Positions 9,966 through 20,020 of a DNA stretch of 64,000 nucleotides are shown here, piece after piece. The notes below the pieces were generated by a model. The model searched no databases. It had not been told where the DNA came from and worked only from the letters and a program-made list of their open reading frames with translations. The position numbers and the translations under genes were made by a program. The stretch covers positions 372,001 through 436,000 of the forward strand of contig NZ_PXYA01000001.1 of assembly GCF_003841405.1 (NCBI RefSeq), given 5' to 3'. Position 1 is the stretch's first letter. Every line of letters begins with the position of its first letter. This DNA is from Tetragenococcus halophilus subsp. halophilus DSM 20339 (GTDB taxonomy: Bacteria > Bacillota > Bacilli > Lactobacillales > Enterococcaceae).

Positions 9966-9996
9966 GTATTCAAGCAATTTGAGAGGGATAAATGAA

Positions 9997-10434
9997 ATGG
10001 AAAAATTTTTAACTGAAGAAGAAGTAAAAAAGGTAATACCTAATCGCTATCCGATTCTTTACATAGACTATGTCGATCATATTGAATCAGGTAAGAAAAT
10101 TATAGCGACAAAAAATGTGACGATTAACGAAGATTTCTTCCAGGGGCATTTTCCTGATAATCCGGTAATGCCAGGCGTGTTAATCTTAGAAACCTTAGCT
10201 CAAGCAGGCTCGATTTTGATTTTGAAATCTGACGAATTTCAAGGAAAGACAGCCTACATTGGTGGAATAAATAAAGCAAAATTTCGGCAAAAAGTACTAG
10301 CAGGGGATACTTTAAAACTTTCCTTTGAGATTACTAAAACGAAGGGATCTGTAGGTACGGCCGTAGCTAAAGCAACGGTTGAAGATAAAATAGCTGCTGA
10401 ATGTGAATTTACTTTTATAGTTGGCGATGAATAA
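9997..10434 (+). CDS. fabZ: (3R)-hydroxyacyl-ACP dehydratase, FabZ/FabN type
   Basis: This is a hotdog-fold dehydratase of 145 aa. The active-site helix region is complete: GHFPDNPVMPGVLILETLAQ with His51 and Glu65. Enterococci carry two paralogues, FabZ and the bifunctional dehydratase/isomerase FabN, which makes unsaturated fatty acids. The wording PNRYPILYIDYVD and GGINKAKFRQKV, and the location beside fabI, look FabN-like to me, but the two cannot be separated by motifs alone. A TTG at 9979 opens the frame earlier, but the SD GAGAGGG lies between it and the ATG at 9997, which is preferred. FabT-like operators precede it. Confidence 0.88.
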   Translation: MEKFLTEEEVKKVIPNRYPILYIDYVDHIESGKKIIATKNVTINEDFFQGHFPDNPVMPGVLILETLAQAGSILILKSDEFQGKTAYIGGINKAKFRQKVLAGDTLKLSFEITKTKGSVGTAVAKATVEDKIAAECEFTFIVGDE

Positions 10435-10482
10435 AAAAAGACCGAAAGCGACTAGATTATTGCGTCGTTTCCGGGTTTTTTT
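10433..10482 (+). terminator. Terminator after fabZ/fabN
   Basis: The stem ACCGAAAGCGAC pairs with GTCGTTTCCGGG (one bulge) around a short loop and is followed by seven T residues. Confidence 0.78.
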
Positions 10483-10603
10483 ATTAGTAAATCAATAAGT
10501 TTGGCAAAAATAATTCTAAAATCTATAAAATTAAGATATAGACCACTTGTTAGCGCTTTGTTATAATACAATGAAGTAACATCTTATTTATAGGAGGGAA
10601 TTT

Positions 10604-11695
10604 ATGGGAAAATTAGGTATCTCACTTTATCCTGAACGTTCGAATTTTGCAAAAGACGAGGCGTATTTAGATTTAGCGTATAAATATGGTTTTAAGCGTG
10701 TGTTCACTAGTTTATTACAGATCAAAGAAGAAAAAGATAAAGTATTGGCTGATTTTAAACAAGTGGTAGACTATGCTAATACTTTAGGTATGGAAGTTAT
10801 GGTGGATATTAATCCTAGCTTGTTTGAACAATTAGGAATTTCATACGATGATCTTTCTTTTTTTCATGAGTTAGGCGCAGATGGGGTTCGTCTGGATTTG
10901 GGATTTACGGGGGCTGAGGAAGCTCAAATGACGCGTAACCCTTATCATTTAAAAATAGAAATCAATATGAGTACCGGAACAAATTACGTAGACAATATTA
11001 TGTCCTTTTCGCCTAACAAGGAAAATCTGCTCGGTTCTCATAATTTCTACCCTCACCGTTATACAGGGCTAGGTTATAAGCATTTTGCTTATTGTTCTGA
11101 GAAATTTCGTCATTATAATTTAAATACGATGGCTTTTGTTAATTCACAAGCAGCAACTTTTGGACCTTGGCCCACACAAGATGGACTCTGTACTTTAGAA
11201 GAACATAGAACGTTGGCCATTGAAACACAAGTAAAACACTTACTTCTGACAGGCTTAATTGATGATATCACCATTGCGAATGCTTATGCTTCAGAAGCTG
11301 AATTACAAGCAATGGCTGAAAGTTTTTATGCGCTTTATCCAACTTTGCGAGTGGATGCAGCTGACGATATTACAGAAGATGAGCGGATTTGTTTATTTGA
11401 TAACTTGCATAGTTATCGCGGGGACGCCTCTGATTATTTACTGCGGTCAACAATGACTCGTGTTTATTATAAGGAAAAACCTTTTCCTGCACATAATACA
11501 AAAAATATGAAGCGCGGCGATGTACTGATCGATAATGTAGATTATGAGCAGTATAAAGGAGAGACACAGATTGCTTTACAAGCTATGCAAAATGACGGTC
11601 GCGTCAATGTCGTAGGTAGTATTTCTAAAGAAGATTTATTTTTACTCCAGTTTTTAAAACCTTGGTCTAGTTTTCGTTTAATTGAAAATAAATAA
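10604..11695 (+). CDS. mupG: MupG family TIM beta-alpha barrel protein (6-phospho-N-acetylmuramidase)
   Basis: This 363-aa DUF871-family protein was reclassified as MupG after work on S. aureus, where it cleaves MurNAc-6-phosphate-GlcNAc during cell-wall recycling. The barrel start MGKLGISLYPERS, the strand GADGVRLDLGFTG, the block ENLLGSHNFYPHRYTGLGY and the C-terminal beta domain (KRGDVLIDN, GRVNVVGSI) fit the family. The SD AGGAGGG is 6-7 bp before the ATG. No murQ or PTS gene is adjacent, so the recycling partners are elsewhere. A TATAAT at 10562-10567 is the likely -10 box. Confidence 0.85.
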   Translation: MGKLGISLYPERSNFAKDEAYLDLAYKYGFKRVFTSLLQIKEEKDKVLADFKQVVDYANTLGMEVMVDINPSLFEQLGISYDDLSFFHELGADGVRLDLGFTGAEEAQMTRNPYHLKIEINMSTGTNYVDNIMSFSPNKENLLGSHNFYPHRYTGLGYKHFAYCSEKFRHYNLNTMAFVNSQAATFGPWPTQDGLCTLEEHRTLAIETQVKHLLLTGLIDDITIANAYASEAELQAMAESFYALYPTLRVDAADDITEDERICLFDNLHSYRGDASDYLLRSTMTRVYYKEKPFPAHNTKNMKRGDVLIDNVDYEQYKGETQIALQAMQNDGRVNVVGSISKEDLFLLQFLKPWSSFRLIENK

Positions 11696-11700
11696 AATTA

Positions 11701-11740
11701 TTGGCTAGAACGTAAAATTGACGTTCTAGTTTTTGTTTAC
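11701..11740 (+). terminator. Terminator of mupG
   Basis: CTAGAACGT pairs with ACGTTCTAG around a 7-base loop, followed by TTTTTG. Confidence 0.85.
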
Positions 11741-11841
11741 TGTATAAAAATTATGTAAACAAAAACGCAAAGTATTTTTATTTCTTGGTTTTTTTTCGTA
11801 TACTAGACTGGAAATTTTTAATAGTGATGAGGAAAAAGATA

Positions 11842-12771
11842 GTGAAAATTTTAAAATGGTTTATTTTTATTCTAGCAATTTTAACAATAGGGGGTCTACT
11901 TTACGCCGGTAATTACTTTTACGAATATGCTGTTATTCCCTCGGAAAAAGATTTTTTAAGTTCGGATACAGAAACCAAAACTACTGAGACACAAAAAATT
12001 GAAGACTGGTATACAAATGATAAAAATCGCGAACAATGGACCTTGTATTCAAAAGACGGTTTGAAATTGTCAGCATTCTTTTTGCCGGCGGAAAAACAGG
12101 AAGGAAAAACAGCGATTTTGGCTCACGGCTATATGGATACAGCTGAAACGATGGCAGAATATGCTAAAATGTATCATGATATGGGCTATAATGTATTAGT
12201 TCCTGATGCGCGTGGACACGGCAATAGCGAAGGTGATTATATTGGTTTTGGCTGGCATGAGAGAAAAGACTATTTGCAGTGGATTGAGCAAGTTTTACAA
12301 AAACAAGGTGAACAGGAAAAAATCACGCTATATGGTGTCAGTATGGGGGCGGCTACGGTGATGATGGTCTCTGGTGAAAAACTTCCTGAAAATGTGGTTT
12401 CGATTGTAGAAGATTGTGGTTATACCTCTGTCAAAGAAGAATTAACTTATCAGTTAAAAGATCAGTTTGATTTGCCTGCCTTTCCTATGATTCCAATTAC
12501 AAGTTTAGTGACCAAAATTCGCGCAGGTTATTTCTTTGATGAAGCCGATGCAAGCAAACAATTGGCTAAAAATACACGTCCCATCTTTTTTATTCACGGA
12601 AAAAAAGATAAATTTGTTCCTTTTTCTATGTTGGATGAGCTTTATCAAGCCACAAACGCACCAAAAGAAAAGTGGGCAGTGGATAATGCAGTTCATGCGG
12701 ATAGCTATAATCAAGATCCAGCTCTTTATCAAGATAAAGTACAAACTTTTTTAGAAAAGTATGATAAGTGA
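11842..12771 (+). CDS. Membrane-anchored alpha/beta hydrolase
   Basis: This protein of about 309 aa begins with one N-terminal transmembrane segment (residues about 5-25), so the hydrolase domain should face outside. The oxyanion and strand region (KTAILAHGYMDTAETM), the nucleophile elbow YGVSMGAATVM with serine, the acid region FIHGKKDKFVPF and the C-terminal histidine (NAVHADSY) are all present. It resembles the YqkD group, whose substrates are unknown. The frame is open from 11785, but TATACT at 11799-11804 lies inside that part. The GTG at 11842, eight bases after GAGGA, is the best start. Confidence 0.82.
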   Translation: MKILKWFIFILAILTIGGLLYAGNYFYEYAVIPSEKDFLSSDTETKTTETQKIEDWYTNDKNREQWTLYSKDGLKLSAFFLPAEKQEGKTAILAHGYMDTAETMAEYAKMYHDMGYNVLVPDARGHGNSEGDYIGFGWHERKDYLQWIEQVLQKQGEQEKITLYGVSMGAATVMMVSGEKLPENVVSIVEDCGYTSVKEELTYQLKDQFDLPAFPMIPITSLVTKIRAGYFFDEADASKQLAKNTRPIFFIHGKKDKFVPFSMLDELYQATNAPKEKWAVDNAVHADSYNQDPALYQDKVQTFLEKYDK

Positions 12772-12865
12772 GTAGTAAGGAAATGATGGACAAACACACA
12801 AATGCTAGGTACAATAGGAAAGGTTCAAGGATAGTCAGTATGTATATAGAATGGAGGACACAAGT

Positions 12866-14182
12866 ATGTCCATGTTTTTAGATCAAACAACAATTGACGT
12901 AAAAGCAGGAAACGGCGGTAATGGAATGGTTGCTTTTCGTCGGGAAAAGTTCGTTCCTAACGGTGGCCCTGCTGGTGGTGATGGCGGACGTGGCGGCGAT
13001 GTCATATTAATTGTAGATGAAGGCTTACGTACGTTAATGGATTTTCGTTATAATCGACATTTTAAAGCTTCTGCAGGCGAAAATGGGATGCATAAAAATA
13101 TGCATGGGCGCTCTTCACAAGATCTTTATGTTAAAGTTCCACAAGGCACTATTGTGCGTGATAAGGAAACAGGGGAACTTCTTGGAGATTTAGTAGAGGA
13201 AGGACAAATGTTAACTGTTGCAAAAGGTGGACGTGGCGGACGTGGTAATGTTCACTTTGCTACGCCAAAAAACCCAGCGCCTGAGTTGGCGGAAAATGGT
13301 GAGCCGGGTATAGAAAGAAAAATAGAACTAGAACTAAGAGTATTAGCTGATGTGGGCTTGGTTGGTTTTCCTTCGGTTGGAAAATCTACTTTATTGTCTA
13401 TTATTTCAGCAGCTAAGCCTAAAATCGGCGCTTATCATTTTACGACGATCGTTCCTAATTTAGGTATGGTATCTACTTCAAATGGGGCTAATTTTGTTAT
13501 TGCAGATTTACCAGGATTAATTGAAGGCGCCTCTCAAGGTATAGGACTAGGTATCCAATTTTTGCGTCATATAGAAAGAACACGCGTGATCTTACATGTG
13601 GTTGATATGAGCGGTATGGAAGGGCGCGACCCTTACGAAGACTATTTGACCATTAATCAAGAATTGTCTTCTTATGATCTTCGTTTATTAGAACGGCCTC
13701 AAATTATTGTCGCTAATAAAATTGATATGCCAGGCGCAGAAGATCAGTTAAAAGAGTTTAAAGAAAAATTAGCGCAACAATATGCAAATGAAAACAGCGA
13801 AATGCCTTTAATTTTTCCAACTTCTGGTGTAACAAATCAAGGGATAGATCCTTTGGTGAATGCTACAGCCGATTTACTAGAAAAAGCTCCTGCCTTTTTC
13901 CTTGATGAAAAAGTGGCAGAAACAGAAGATGTTGTACAATATGGCTATACTCCTGAAGAGTCAAGCTTTGAAATTCAACGTGATCCAGATGCAACTTGGG
14001 TGTTAACAGGAAGAAAATTAGAAAAACAATTTGAAATGACAGATTTTGAACACGAGGAAGGAATTAGACGCTTTACCCGACAATTACGTAAAATGGGTGT
14101 TGATGAAGCTCTACGCCAACGAGGCGCGCAAGATGGTGATTTAGTAAGAATTCGTGACTTTGTTTTTGAATTTGTTGAATAA
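12866..14182 (+). CDS. obgE: GTPase ObgE/CgtA
   Basis: This essential GTPase acts in 50S ribosome assembly and stress signalling. The glycine-rich OBG domain ([17 protein letters not shown]) is N-terminal. The G domain starts near residue 168 with GFPSVGKST, followed by [12 protein letters not shown] and [11 protein letters not shown]-terminal OCT domain follows ([17 protein letters not shown]), as usual in Firmicutes. The ATG at 12851 overlaps the SD GGAGGA, so the ATG at 12866 (MSMFLDQ) is preferred, giving 438 aa. No terminator is seen before the next gene 35 bp downstream. Confidence 0.95.
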   Translation: MSMFLDQTTIDVKAGNGGNGMVAFRREKFVPNGGPAGGDGGRGGDVILIVDEGLRTLMDFRYNRHFKASAGENGMHKNMHGRSSQDLYVKVPQGTIVRDKETGELLGDLVEEGQMLTVAKGGRGGRGNVHFATPKNPAPELAENGEPGIERKIELELRVLADVGLVGFPSVGKSTLLSIISAAKPKIGAYHFTTIVPNLGMVSTSNGANFVIADLPGLIEGASQGIGLGIQFLRHIERTRVILHVVDMSGMEGRDPYEDYLTINQELSSYDLRLLERPQIIVANKIDMPGAEDQLKEFKEKLAQQYANENSEMPLIFPTSGVTNQGIDPLVNATADLLEKAPAFFLDEKVAETEDVVQYGYTPEESSFEIQRDPDATWVLTGRKLEKQFEMTDFEHEEGIRRFTRQLRKMGVDEALRQRGAQDGDLVRIRDFVFEFVE

Positions 14183-14217
14183 ATAGTATGCAATAAAGTT
14201 CTAAGAGGAGGAAGCAA

Positions 14218-14769
14218 ATGACAAGACGTGTGATTATTATGAACTTTGAGGAAAATGCACAAGCCTACCAAGCATTTTCAATGATTAAAAAAGCGCAAGG
14301 AAATAAGGACCTCAGTGGTGAGCAGATGGCGGTTGTTACACACTCGGCTAATGGCCAACACCAATTCGATGTAGAAGACTTTATAGATTTTACCGGTACA
14401 AATCAAAGTTCAAAAGGCGGTCTTATCGGAATGATGGTAGGTCTTTTAGGCGGTCCTTTAGGGATTCTTTTGGGCTGGTTCGGCGGCAGTGTGATTGGAG
14501 CTTCTAGGGATAGTAAGGAAATTCGTGAGGCGCATACGATTTTTGATTTTGTTGGTAAGAAAATAGATGCTGGTCAAACAGGTTTGATTCTGATTGCAGA
14601 TGAAACAGATAATCGTGTGCTTAACCAACTTATTATGATGGAGATAGGCGGAGAAATTGCGCGTTTTGATTTGGCAGAAGTACAAGAAGAAATCAAAAAA
14701 GCACAAGAAGTAGAAGAAACGACCAAGGAAAATACAAAACAAAAATGGGATGAAAAGCATCAAAAGTAA
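14218..14769 (+). CDS. DUF1269 family protein
   Basis: This 183-aa protein has an N-terminal alpha/beta part (TRRVIIMNFEENAQAYQAF), a glycine-rich hydrophobic segment at about residues 62-92 that could span the membrane, and a second domain with TGLILIADETDNRVLNQLI. The last 30 residues are a charged helix rich in Glu and Lys. This layout fits the DUF1269 family, which has no established function. It lies 35 bp after obgE and 40 bp before rnz in the same orientation, behind a strong SD (AGGAGG). Confidence 0.75.
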   Translation: MTRRVIIMNFEENAQAYQAFSMIKKAQGNKDLSGEQMAVVTHSANGQHQFDVEDFIDFTGTNQSSKGGLIGMMVGLLGGPLGILLGWFGGSVIGASRDSKEIREAHTIFDFVGKKIDAGQTGLILIADETDNRVLNQLIMMEIGGEIARFDLAEVQEEIKKAQEVEETTKENTKQKWDEKHQK

Positions 14770-14809
14770 AGCGATAATTCAGAGTTTAGAAAAGAAAGAT
14801 AGGTAAATT

Positions 14810-15757
14810 ATGGAACTGGAATTTTTGGGAACAGGGGCCGGTTTACCGGCAAAACATCGTAATGTTACTAGTATTGCGTTACGGCTTTTGGCTGAGCGTA
14901 ATGCTATCTGGTTATTTGATTGTGGTGAAGGAACTCAGATGCAAATTTTACATACAACAATCAAGCCACGTAAAATTGAGAAGATATTTATTAGTCACTT
15001 ACATGGTGATCATATATTTGGCTTACCCGGTTTGATTACTAGCCGATCAAACCAAGCAGGAGATAAGCCGCTAGAGATATACGGCCCTAAAGGCATAGAA
15101 GACTTTATTCGTACCTCCCTTAAAATTTCGAAAACACATTTAAACTATCCCTTAAAATTTATCGAAATATCAAGTGATGAAGAAACCTTATTTGAAGATG
15201 ATCAATTTGTTGTGACTTGTAAAAGATTGGACCATGGTGTTGCCAGTTTTGGCTTTCGGGTGACAGAAAAAGATCATAAAGGTGAATTGCAAGTAGAAAA
15301 ACTAAAAGCTTTGGGTGTTAAACCAGGACCTATCTATGGTAAATTAAAGCAAGGTGAAAGTGTTACTTTAACAGATGGTCAGACAATTAACGGAAAGGAT
15401 TTTGTTGGTCAAGCTAAAAAAGGACGAGTGGTAACAATTTTGGGTGACACTCGTTATACGGCAAATGCCATTGCTCTAGCTGAAGATGCTGATGTTTTAG
15501 TCCATGAAAGTACTTTTAACAAGCATGAAGCCAAACTTGCGAAGGCATATTATCATTCGACAACCCAACAGGCGGCAACAGTGGCTAAAAAAGCGCGAGT
15601 GAACCAATTAATTTTAACCCATATTAGCGCTCGCTACCTTAATAAAGATACGATAGAATTGGAAAAAGAAGCGCGAGAAGTTTTTCCTCATACGGTCATA
15701 GCAAGAGATTTTTATTGTATGATGATTCCATTTCAAGAAAGGGAGGAAAATCAATGA
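14810..15757 (+). CDS. rnz: Ribonuclease Z
   Basis: This tRNA 3'-processing endonuclease (315 aa) belongs to the metallo-beta-lactamase fold. The zinc motif SHLHGDH starts near residue 62, after [14 protein letters not shown] at the N-terminus. Further ligands are in [19 protein letters not shown] and VLTHISARY-like blocks (here [10 protein letters not shown]). The gene overlaps the next SDR gene by the ATGA tetranucleotide, showing translational coupling. The same pairing (rnz and an SDR, yqjQ) occurs in B. subtilis. Confidence 0.95.
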   Translation: MELEFLGTGAGLPAKHRNVTSIALRLLAERNAIWLFDCGEGTQMQILHTTIKPRKIEKIFISHLHGDHIFGLPGLITSRSNQAGDKPLEIYGPKGIEDFIRTSLKISKTHLNYPLKFIEISSDEETLFEDDQFVVTCKRLDHGVASFGFRVTEKDHKGELQVEKLKALGVKPGPIYGKLKQGESVTLTDGQTINGKDFVGQAKKGRVVTILGDTRYTANAIALAEDADVLVHESTFNKHEAKLAKAYYHSTTQQAATVAKKARVNQLILTHISARYLNKDTIELEKEAREVFPHTVIARDFYCMMIPFQEREENQ

Positions 15758-16542
15758 ATTTAAAAAATAAAGTTATTCTAGTTACGGGAGCTTCTTCAGG
15801 TTTAGGTGAACAGATTTGTTACGAAGCAGCAAAAAGAGGGGCAATTATCATTGTATGTGCAAGACGTATCCAATTGATCGGTCAAGTAAAAGAAAAATGT
15901 AAGCAACTTAGCCAAAATGAAGCTTATGCTTTTCAACTTGACGTTTCAGATCCTGACAGTATTGAGCGTATGTATGAAAGAGTAAAACAAGAAGTAGGGG
16001 CTGTCGATTGTTTGGTTAATGATGCAGGCTTTGGCCATTTTGATAATTTTGTCTCTTTTGAACAGGAAAAAATCAGAGAGATGTTTGAAGTGAATGTTTT
16101 AGGCTTAATGCTTCTAACGCAACGTGTTGCTTCAGATATGTTAGAAAGTAAACGCGGACATATTATAAATATTGCTTCAATGGCAGGTAAAATGGCTACG
16201 CCTAAGTCTAGTATTTATTCTGCGACTAAATTTGCTGTTCTTGGTTTTTCAAATGCTTTACGTTTAGAATTAAAACCATTTGGTATTGCAGTGACAACTG
16301 TGAATCCAGGTCCGATTCGAACTGAATTTTTCGACAAAGCCGATCCTAGTGGCAATTATCTGGAAAATGTGGATGCTTTTGTTATAAAACCTAATAAGCT
16401 GGCACATAAAATCGTCAAACAGATAAGTCGTCCTAAACGAGAAATTAACCAACCGGCGATTATGGAATTTGCTGCTAGAGCCTATCAACTATTTCCTAAA
16501 GTCGGTGATTTTTTAGCAGCGGGTATCTTCAATCAAAAATAG
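15754..16542 (+). CDS. SDR family oxidoreductase (YqjQ-like)
   Basis: This classical short-chain dehydrogenase has about 262 aa. The NAD(P) loop TGASSGLG is at residues 12-19, NDAGFG takes the place of NNAG, the catalytic serine is in NIASMAGK, and the catalytic pair is YSATK. The start at 15754 overlaps the rnz stop (ATGA) behind the SD GGGAGGAAAATCA. An upstream in-frame start at 15715 would lie within rnz and lacks an SD. The substrate is unknown. Confidence 0.88.
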   Translation: MNLKNKVILVTGASSGLGEQICYEAAKRGAIIIVCARRIQLIGQVKEKCKQLSQNEAYAFQLDVSDPDSIERMYERVKQEVGAVDCLVNDAGFGHFDNFVSFEQEKIREMFEVNVLGLMLLTQRVASDMLESKRGHIINIASMAGKMATPKSSIYSATKFAVLGFSNALRLELKPFGIAVTTVNPGPIRTEFFDKADPSGNYLENVDAFVIKPNKLAHKIVKQISRPKREINQPAIMEFAARAYQLFPKVGDFLAAGIFNQK

Positions 16543-16573
16543 TTTCATTAGTATAAAGTGAGGGAGTGTTTTT

Positions 16574-16975
16574 ATGAAAAGTCAATGGCGAATTATTCTT
16601 GGATTTGTTTTAACCTTATTGATTGTATTATTTGCGGTGATGAATAACATGGATGTTCCTATAAATTTTGGATTTTCCCAACTATCAGCACCACTTGTTA
16701 TTATTATTATTGGGTCAGCATTTTTAGGCGCCATAGTAATTGCATTGGTTGCTACTAGTACGATTTGGCATCAAAGAAAAGAAATCAAATCTTTAAAAAA
16801 ACAATTAGGTGAACTTGAACAATCACTTGACCAAAAAGTAGCGGATAAACGACAAGAATTAGAACGTGAATACAATAATAAGTTAGCTGCTTTAAAAGCA
16901 GACAGTGACCAAAGTGCTGCAGTTGAAGAAGAAACAGCACAAGCAAAGGAAGAAGAACACTCTTCAGATAGTTAA
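16574..16975 (+). CDS. LapA-domain (DUF1049) membrane protein
   Basis: This small membrane protein (133 aa) has two transmembrane helices (about residues 6-25 and 41-65) separated by the short loop NNMDVPINFGFSQLSAP, followed by a cytoplasmic coiled coil (KEIKSLKKQLGELEQSLDQ) and an acidic tail. This matches the lipopolysaccharide-assembly LapA domain family that is also common in Gram-positives, where its role is unclear. It has its own SD (GAGGGAG) and is followed by a terminator. Confidence 0.8.
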   Translation: MKSQWRIILGFVLTLLIVLFAVMNNMDVPINFGFSQLSAPLVIIIIGSAFLGAIVIALVATSTIWHQRKEIKSLKKQLGELEQSLDQKVADKRQELEREYNNKLAALKADSDQSAAVEEETAQAKEEEHSSDS

Positions 16976-16983
16976 TAAAAGCC

Positions 16984-17032
16984 AGCAAAGAAAGGATGCT
17001 TTAACTAAAAATTATCCTTTCTTTGCTTATTT
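16984..17032 (+). terminator. Terminator after the LapA-like gene
   Basis: GCAAAGAAAGGAT pairs perfectly with ATCCTTTCTTTGC around a loop of about 15 bases. The T-run is interrupted (TTATTTGTTT). Confidence 0.75.
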
Positions 17033-17050
17033 GTTTAGGTTTGCTATAAT
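17022..17050 (+). promoter_or_regulatory. Promoter of recJ
   Basis: TTTGCT at 17022-17027 and TATAAT at 17045-17050 are 17 bp apart. The -35 box overlaps the end of the preceding terminator stem. Confidence 0.5.
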
Positions 17051-17076
17051 GTAATGTTGTGGTTAGGAGTGATTGT

Positions 17077-19374
17077 TTGAAACCAGCGAATTATAATTGG
17101 CAACTTCCATCAGATGTAGAATTGCCAGAAGAATTTATTGATCAATTAAAAAAAGAAAAGATACCTAGCTTTTTGGGAAAACTTCTGTGGCAACGTGGGA
17201 TTCAAAGTCCGCAGGAAATAGCAACTTTTTTTCATCCGTCGCTTGATCAATTACATGACCCATTTCAACTATTTGATATGGAAGAGGCCGTTTCACGGGT
17301 GCAACAAGCACTGGAAAATGAAGAAAAAATTTTGGTTTATGGTGACTACGATGCTGATGGTATTACGAGTACATCACTGATAAAAGAAACATTGGAGCTT
17401 TTAGGTGCCGATGTTGATTATTATTTACCCAATCGCTTTAAAGATGGATATGGTCCTAATATAGAGGTATATAAAGAAAAAATAACTGAAGGTGTTCAAC
17501 TGATACTTACAGTTGATAACGGCGTTTCTGGCCATGAAGCAATTGATTTTGCTAACAGTCAGAATGTAGATGTAATCGTTACGGATCACCACGAATTACC
17601 CCAGTCATTGCCTGATGCTTATGCTATTATTCATCCGCGTCATCCAGAAGGACAATACCCTTTTGGTGAACTAGCCGGCGTTGGTGTTGCTTTTAAGTTT
17701 GCTTGTGCGTTACTTGATGAAGTACCCACAGACTTTTTAGATTTAGTAGCCATCGGTACTGTCGCTGATATGGTTTCACTTACTGATGAAAATCGCGCGT
17801 TAGTTGTTTTTGGATTAGAGGCTTTAAAACAAACACAGCGCATCGGTTTGCTTGAATTGTTACGGGGAAGTCAAATCCGTATAGAAGAAGTAGACGAGTC
17901 AACCATTGGTTTTGCGATTGCTCCCAGATTAAACGCCTTAGGACGTTTACAAGATCCTAACGAAGCGGTAGAATTATTAACCACTTTTGATCAAGAGAAA
18001 GCTTCCTATTTATCTGAACAATTAAATCAAGTGAATACACAAAGAAAAGCAATTACTCAAGAAATAACTGAAGAAGCCATGCGACAATTATCTCCGGATA
18101 AAAAAGTTCAAATCATTGCAGGTGAAAATTGGAATGAAGGTGTACTAGGGATTGTAGCAGGAAATATTGCACAAAAAGTAGGAAAACCCACGATTGTTTT
18201 GACTCAGACGCAAGAAGGACTCTTAAAGGGTTCAGGACGCAGTGTTGATACAGTTAATTTATTCAAGCTTTTAGACCAAACTCGCGAATTAATGACCAGT
18301 TTTGGCGGACACCATGCCGCTGTTGGACTTAGTATACAAAAAGAGAATTTGTCTTTACTAATAAAAAAAGTGAATGAAATACTTGATTCAAATAATATTC
18401 AGCCGGCTAATCAACTTTCAGTTGATGCAGTACTTAGCTTGTCAGATGTTAAATTACAACATATTGAAGCGCTGCAAAATTTAGCGCCTTTTGGTATGGA
18501 TAATCCTTTGCCGTATATTTTGTTTAAAGATTGTTCCGCGATAAATACCCGGACTGTTGGAGCGGATGGCAAACATCTGAAACTGTCCTTAAAAGATTCT
18601 TCTGAAGAAAATGTGGAAGGCATCGGCTTTGGTTTTGGTCCTGATATGTTAGAATTTCAAAGTGAATTTATTGATATTGTAGCGCAACTGTCGATTAATG
18701 AGTGGAATCATAAACGTATTCCTCAAATTATTTTAAAGGATTATCGTATCAATCACATGCAAGTATTTGACTATCGTTCAAAAAAGCATCAACAAAATCT
18801 AACATTTGTAGAGCCAACATTGTTTGTTAGTTTTTCTGAAAAAGAAAGCAAAAAGATTGAGGAAAGAATTGAACATCCGGTAGTCACTTATAAAGATTCA
18901 CAGGATTTTCTTGCTGCAATAGAAAAGACTACTTTTAATCAGTTGGTACTTTTTAACTGTCCAATACAATTAGAAGAGGCTAAAGCAGCTATTAAAGCAG
19001 CTCAAGTCTCACGTGTATTTTTCTTGTGTTCAGCTAAAGATGATGCTTATCTAGATGGCGTAGGCACGCGAGAACAGTATGCTAAGTTATTTCACTTTAT
19101 CTCCAAACAACAGCAAGTGGATGTGAGATACAAGTTACCCGTTATTGCACAATATTTAGCTATTCCAGAAAAATTATTGTTTTTTATGATTCAAGTGTTT
19201 TTTGACTTAGGATTTGTTACAATAACAGACGGGATTATGAATCAAGTACAAGATCCAAAACCTCAAGCATTGACCGAAAGCCAAGCTTATCAAAAACGGT
19301 TGAACAAAATCAAAACAGAAGAGTTTTTATTGCTAAGTGATTTACCCTCTTTGAAAAGTTGGTTAGCAACATAA
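17077..19374 (+). CDS. recJ: Single-stranded-DNA-specific exonuclease RecJ
   Basis: This 5'-3' exonuclease acts in recombination and mismatch/excision repair. The DHH motifs run in order: VYGDYDADGITS near residue 88, LTVDNGVSG, TDHHE near 169, then the DHHA1 motif GGHHAAVGLS near 409. The C-terminal extension of about 200 residues typical of Firmicutes RecJ is present, giving 765 aa. The frame is open from a GTG at 17059, but the SD AGGAG lies after it. The TTG at 17077, seven bases downstream, is the likely start (MKPANYNW). Confidence 0.94.
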   Translation: MKPANYNWQLPSDVELPEEFIDQLKKEKIPSFLGKLLWQRGIQSPQEIATFFHPSLDQLHDPFQLFDMEEAVSRVQQALENEEKILVYGDYDADGITSTSLIKETLELLGADVDYYLPNRFKDGYGPNIEVYKEKITEGVQLILTVDNGVSGHEAIDFANSQNVDVIVTDHHELPQSLPDAYAIIHPRHPEGQYPFGELAGVGVAFKFACALLDEVPTDFLDLVAIGTVADMVSLTDENRALVVFGLEALKQTQRIGLLELLRGSQIRIEEVDESTIGFAIAPRLNALGRLQDPNEAVELLTTFDQEKASYLSEQLNQVNTQRKAITQEITEEAMRQLSPDKKVQIIAGENWNEGVLGIVAGNIAQKVGKPTIVLTQTQEGLLKGSGRSVDTVNLFKLLDQTRELMTSFGGHHAAVGLSIQKENLSLLIKKVNEILDSNNIQPANQLSVDAVLSLSDVKLQHIEALQNLAPFGMDNPLPYILFKDCSAINTRTVGADGKHLKLSLKDSSEENVEGIGFGFGPDMLEFQSEFIDIVAQLSINEWNHKRIPQIILKDYRINHMQVFDYRSKKHQQNLTFVEPTLFVSFSEKESKKIEERIEHPVVTYKDSQDFLAAIEKTTFNQLVLFNCPIQLEEAKAAIKAAQVSRVFFLCSAKDDAYLDGVGTREQYAKLFHFISKQQQVDVRYKLPVIAQYLAIPEKLLFFMIQVFFDLGFVTITDGIMNQVQDPKPQALTESQAYQKRLNKIKTEEFLLLSDLPSLKSWLAT

Positions 19375-19431
19375 AAAATAAGTATTCGATATTAAAAATA
19401 TTATACGCACGTTTATTAGGAGGAAAAATAA

Positions 19432-19944
19432 GTGAATTTAGAAGATTATATTGCAAGTATTCCTGATTATCCCGAAGAAGGCGTTACCTTTAGAGATATC
19501 TCACCTCTTATGGCAGATGGTAAAGCTTACCGTGAAGCGGTTAATAAAATTGTTGATTATGCCGATAAAAAACAAATTGATATGGTGGTAGGTCCTGAAG
19601 CACGTGGGTTTATCGTAGGCTGTCCCGTGGCTTATGAGGTTGGTGTAGGTTTTGCTCCTGTGCGTAAACCAGGCAAATTACCTCGTAAAACGATTGAAGT
19701 AACCTACGATAAAGAATATGGTCAGGATACCTTGACGCTACACGAGGATGCTATTAAACCTGGACAAAGAGTACTTGTTTGTGATGACTTGCTAGCTACT
19801 GGCGGCACTGTAAAGGCTACGATAGATCTAGTTGAAAAATTAGGGGGAGTCGTTATCGGTTGTGCTTTCTTGATTGAATTATTAGATTTACATGGAAGAG
19901 ATAAGATTGAAGACTACGAGATACTTACTTTATTAGACTATTAA
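19432..19944 (+). CDS. apt: Adenine phosphoribosyltransferase
   Basis: This 170-aa purine salvage enzyme converts adenine and PRPP to AMP. The PRPP-binding loop [13 protein letters not shown] is at about residues 113-125, preceded by the hood segment PEARGFIVG and [10 protein letters not shown]. It follows recJ as in B. subtilis. It starts with GTG behind AGGAGG. In many Firmicutes the next gene is relA, but here a terminator and a convergent small gene follow. Confidence 0.95.
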   Translation: MNLEDYIASIPDYPEEGVTFRDISPLMADGKAYREAVNKIVDYADKKQIDMVVGPEARGFIVGCPVAYEVGVGFAPVRKPGKLPRKTIEVTYDKEYGQDTLTLHEDAIKPGQRVLVCDDLLATGGTVKATIDLVEKLGGVVIGCAFLIELLDLHGRDKIEDYEILTLLDY

Positions 19945-19974
19945 TCCCTTGTTTTTAAAAGAGTAAAGCGTTAT

Positions 19975-20020
19975 AAAAAGAAGCCTAAAACCATATAAGT
20001 TGGTTTTAAGCTTCTTTTTT
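19975..20020. terminator. Bidirectional terminator between apt and the small membrane protein gene
   Basis: AAGAAGC and CTAAAACCA pair with TGGTTTTAAG and CTTCTT around a 7-base loop, with A- and T-runs on the two sides. Confidence 0.85.

Noticed and set aside
14458-14763. Hydrophobic 101-codon frame opposite the DUF1269 gene
   Set aside because: It lies wholly antisense to a well-supported gene, has no ribosome binding site, and is rich in Phe because of antisense reading of AAA/GAA codons.
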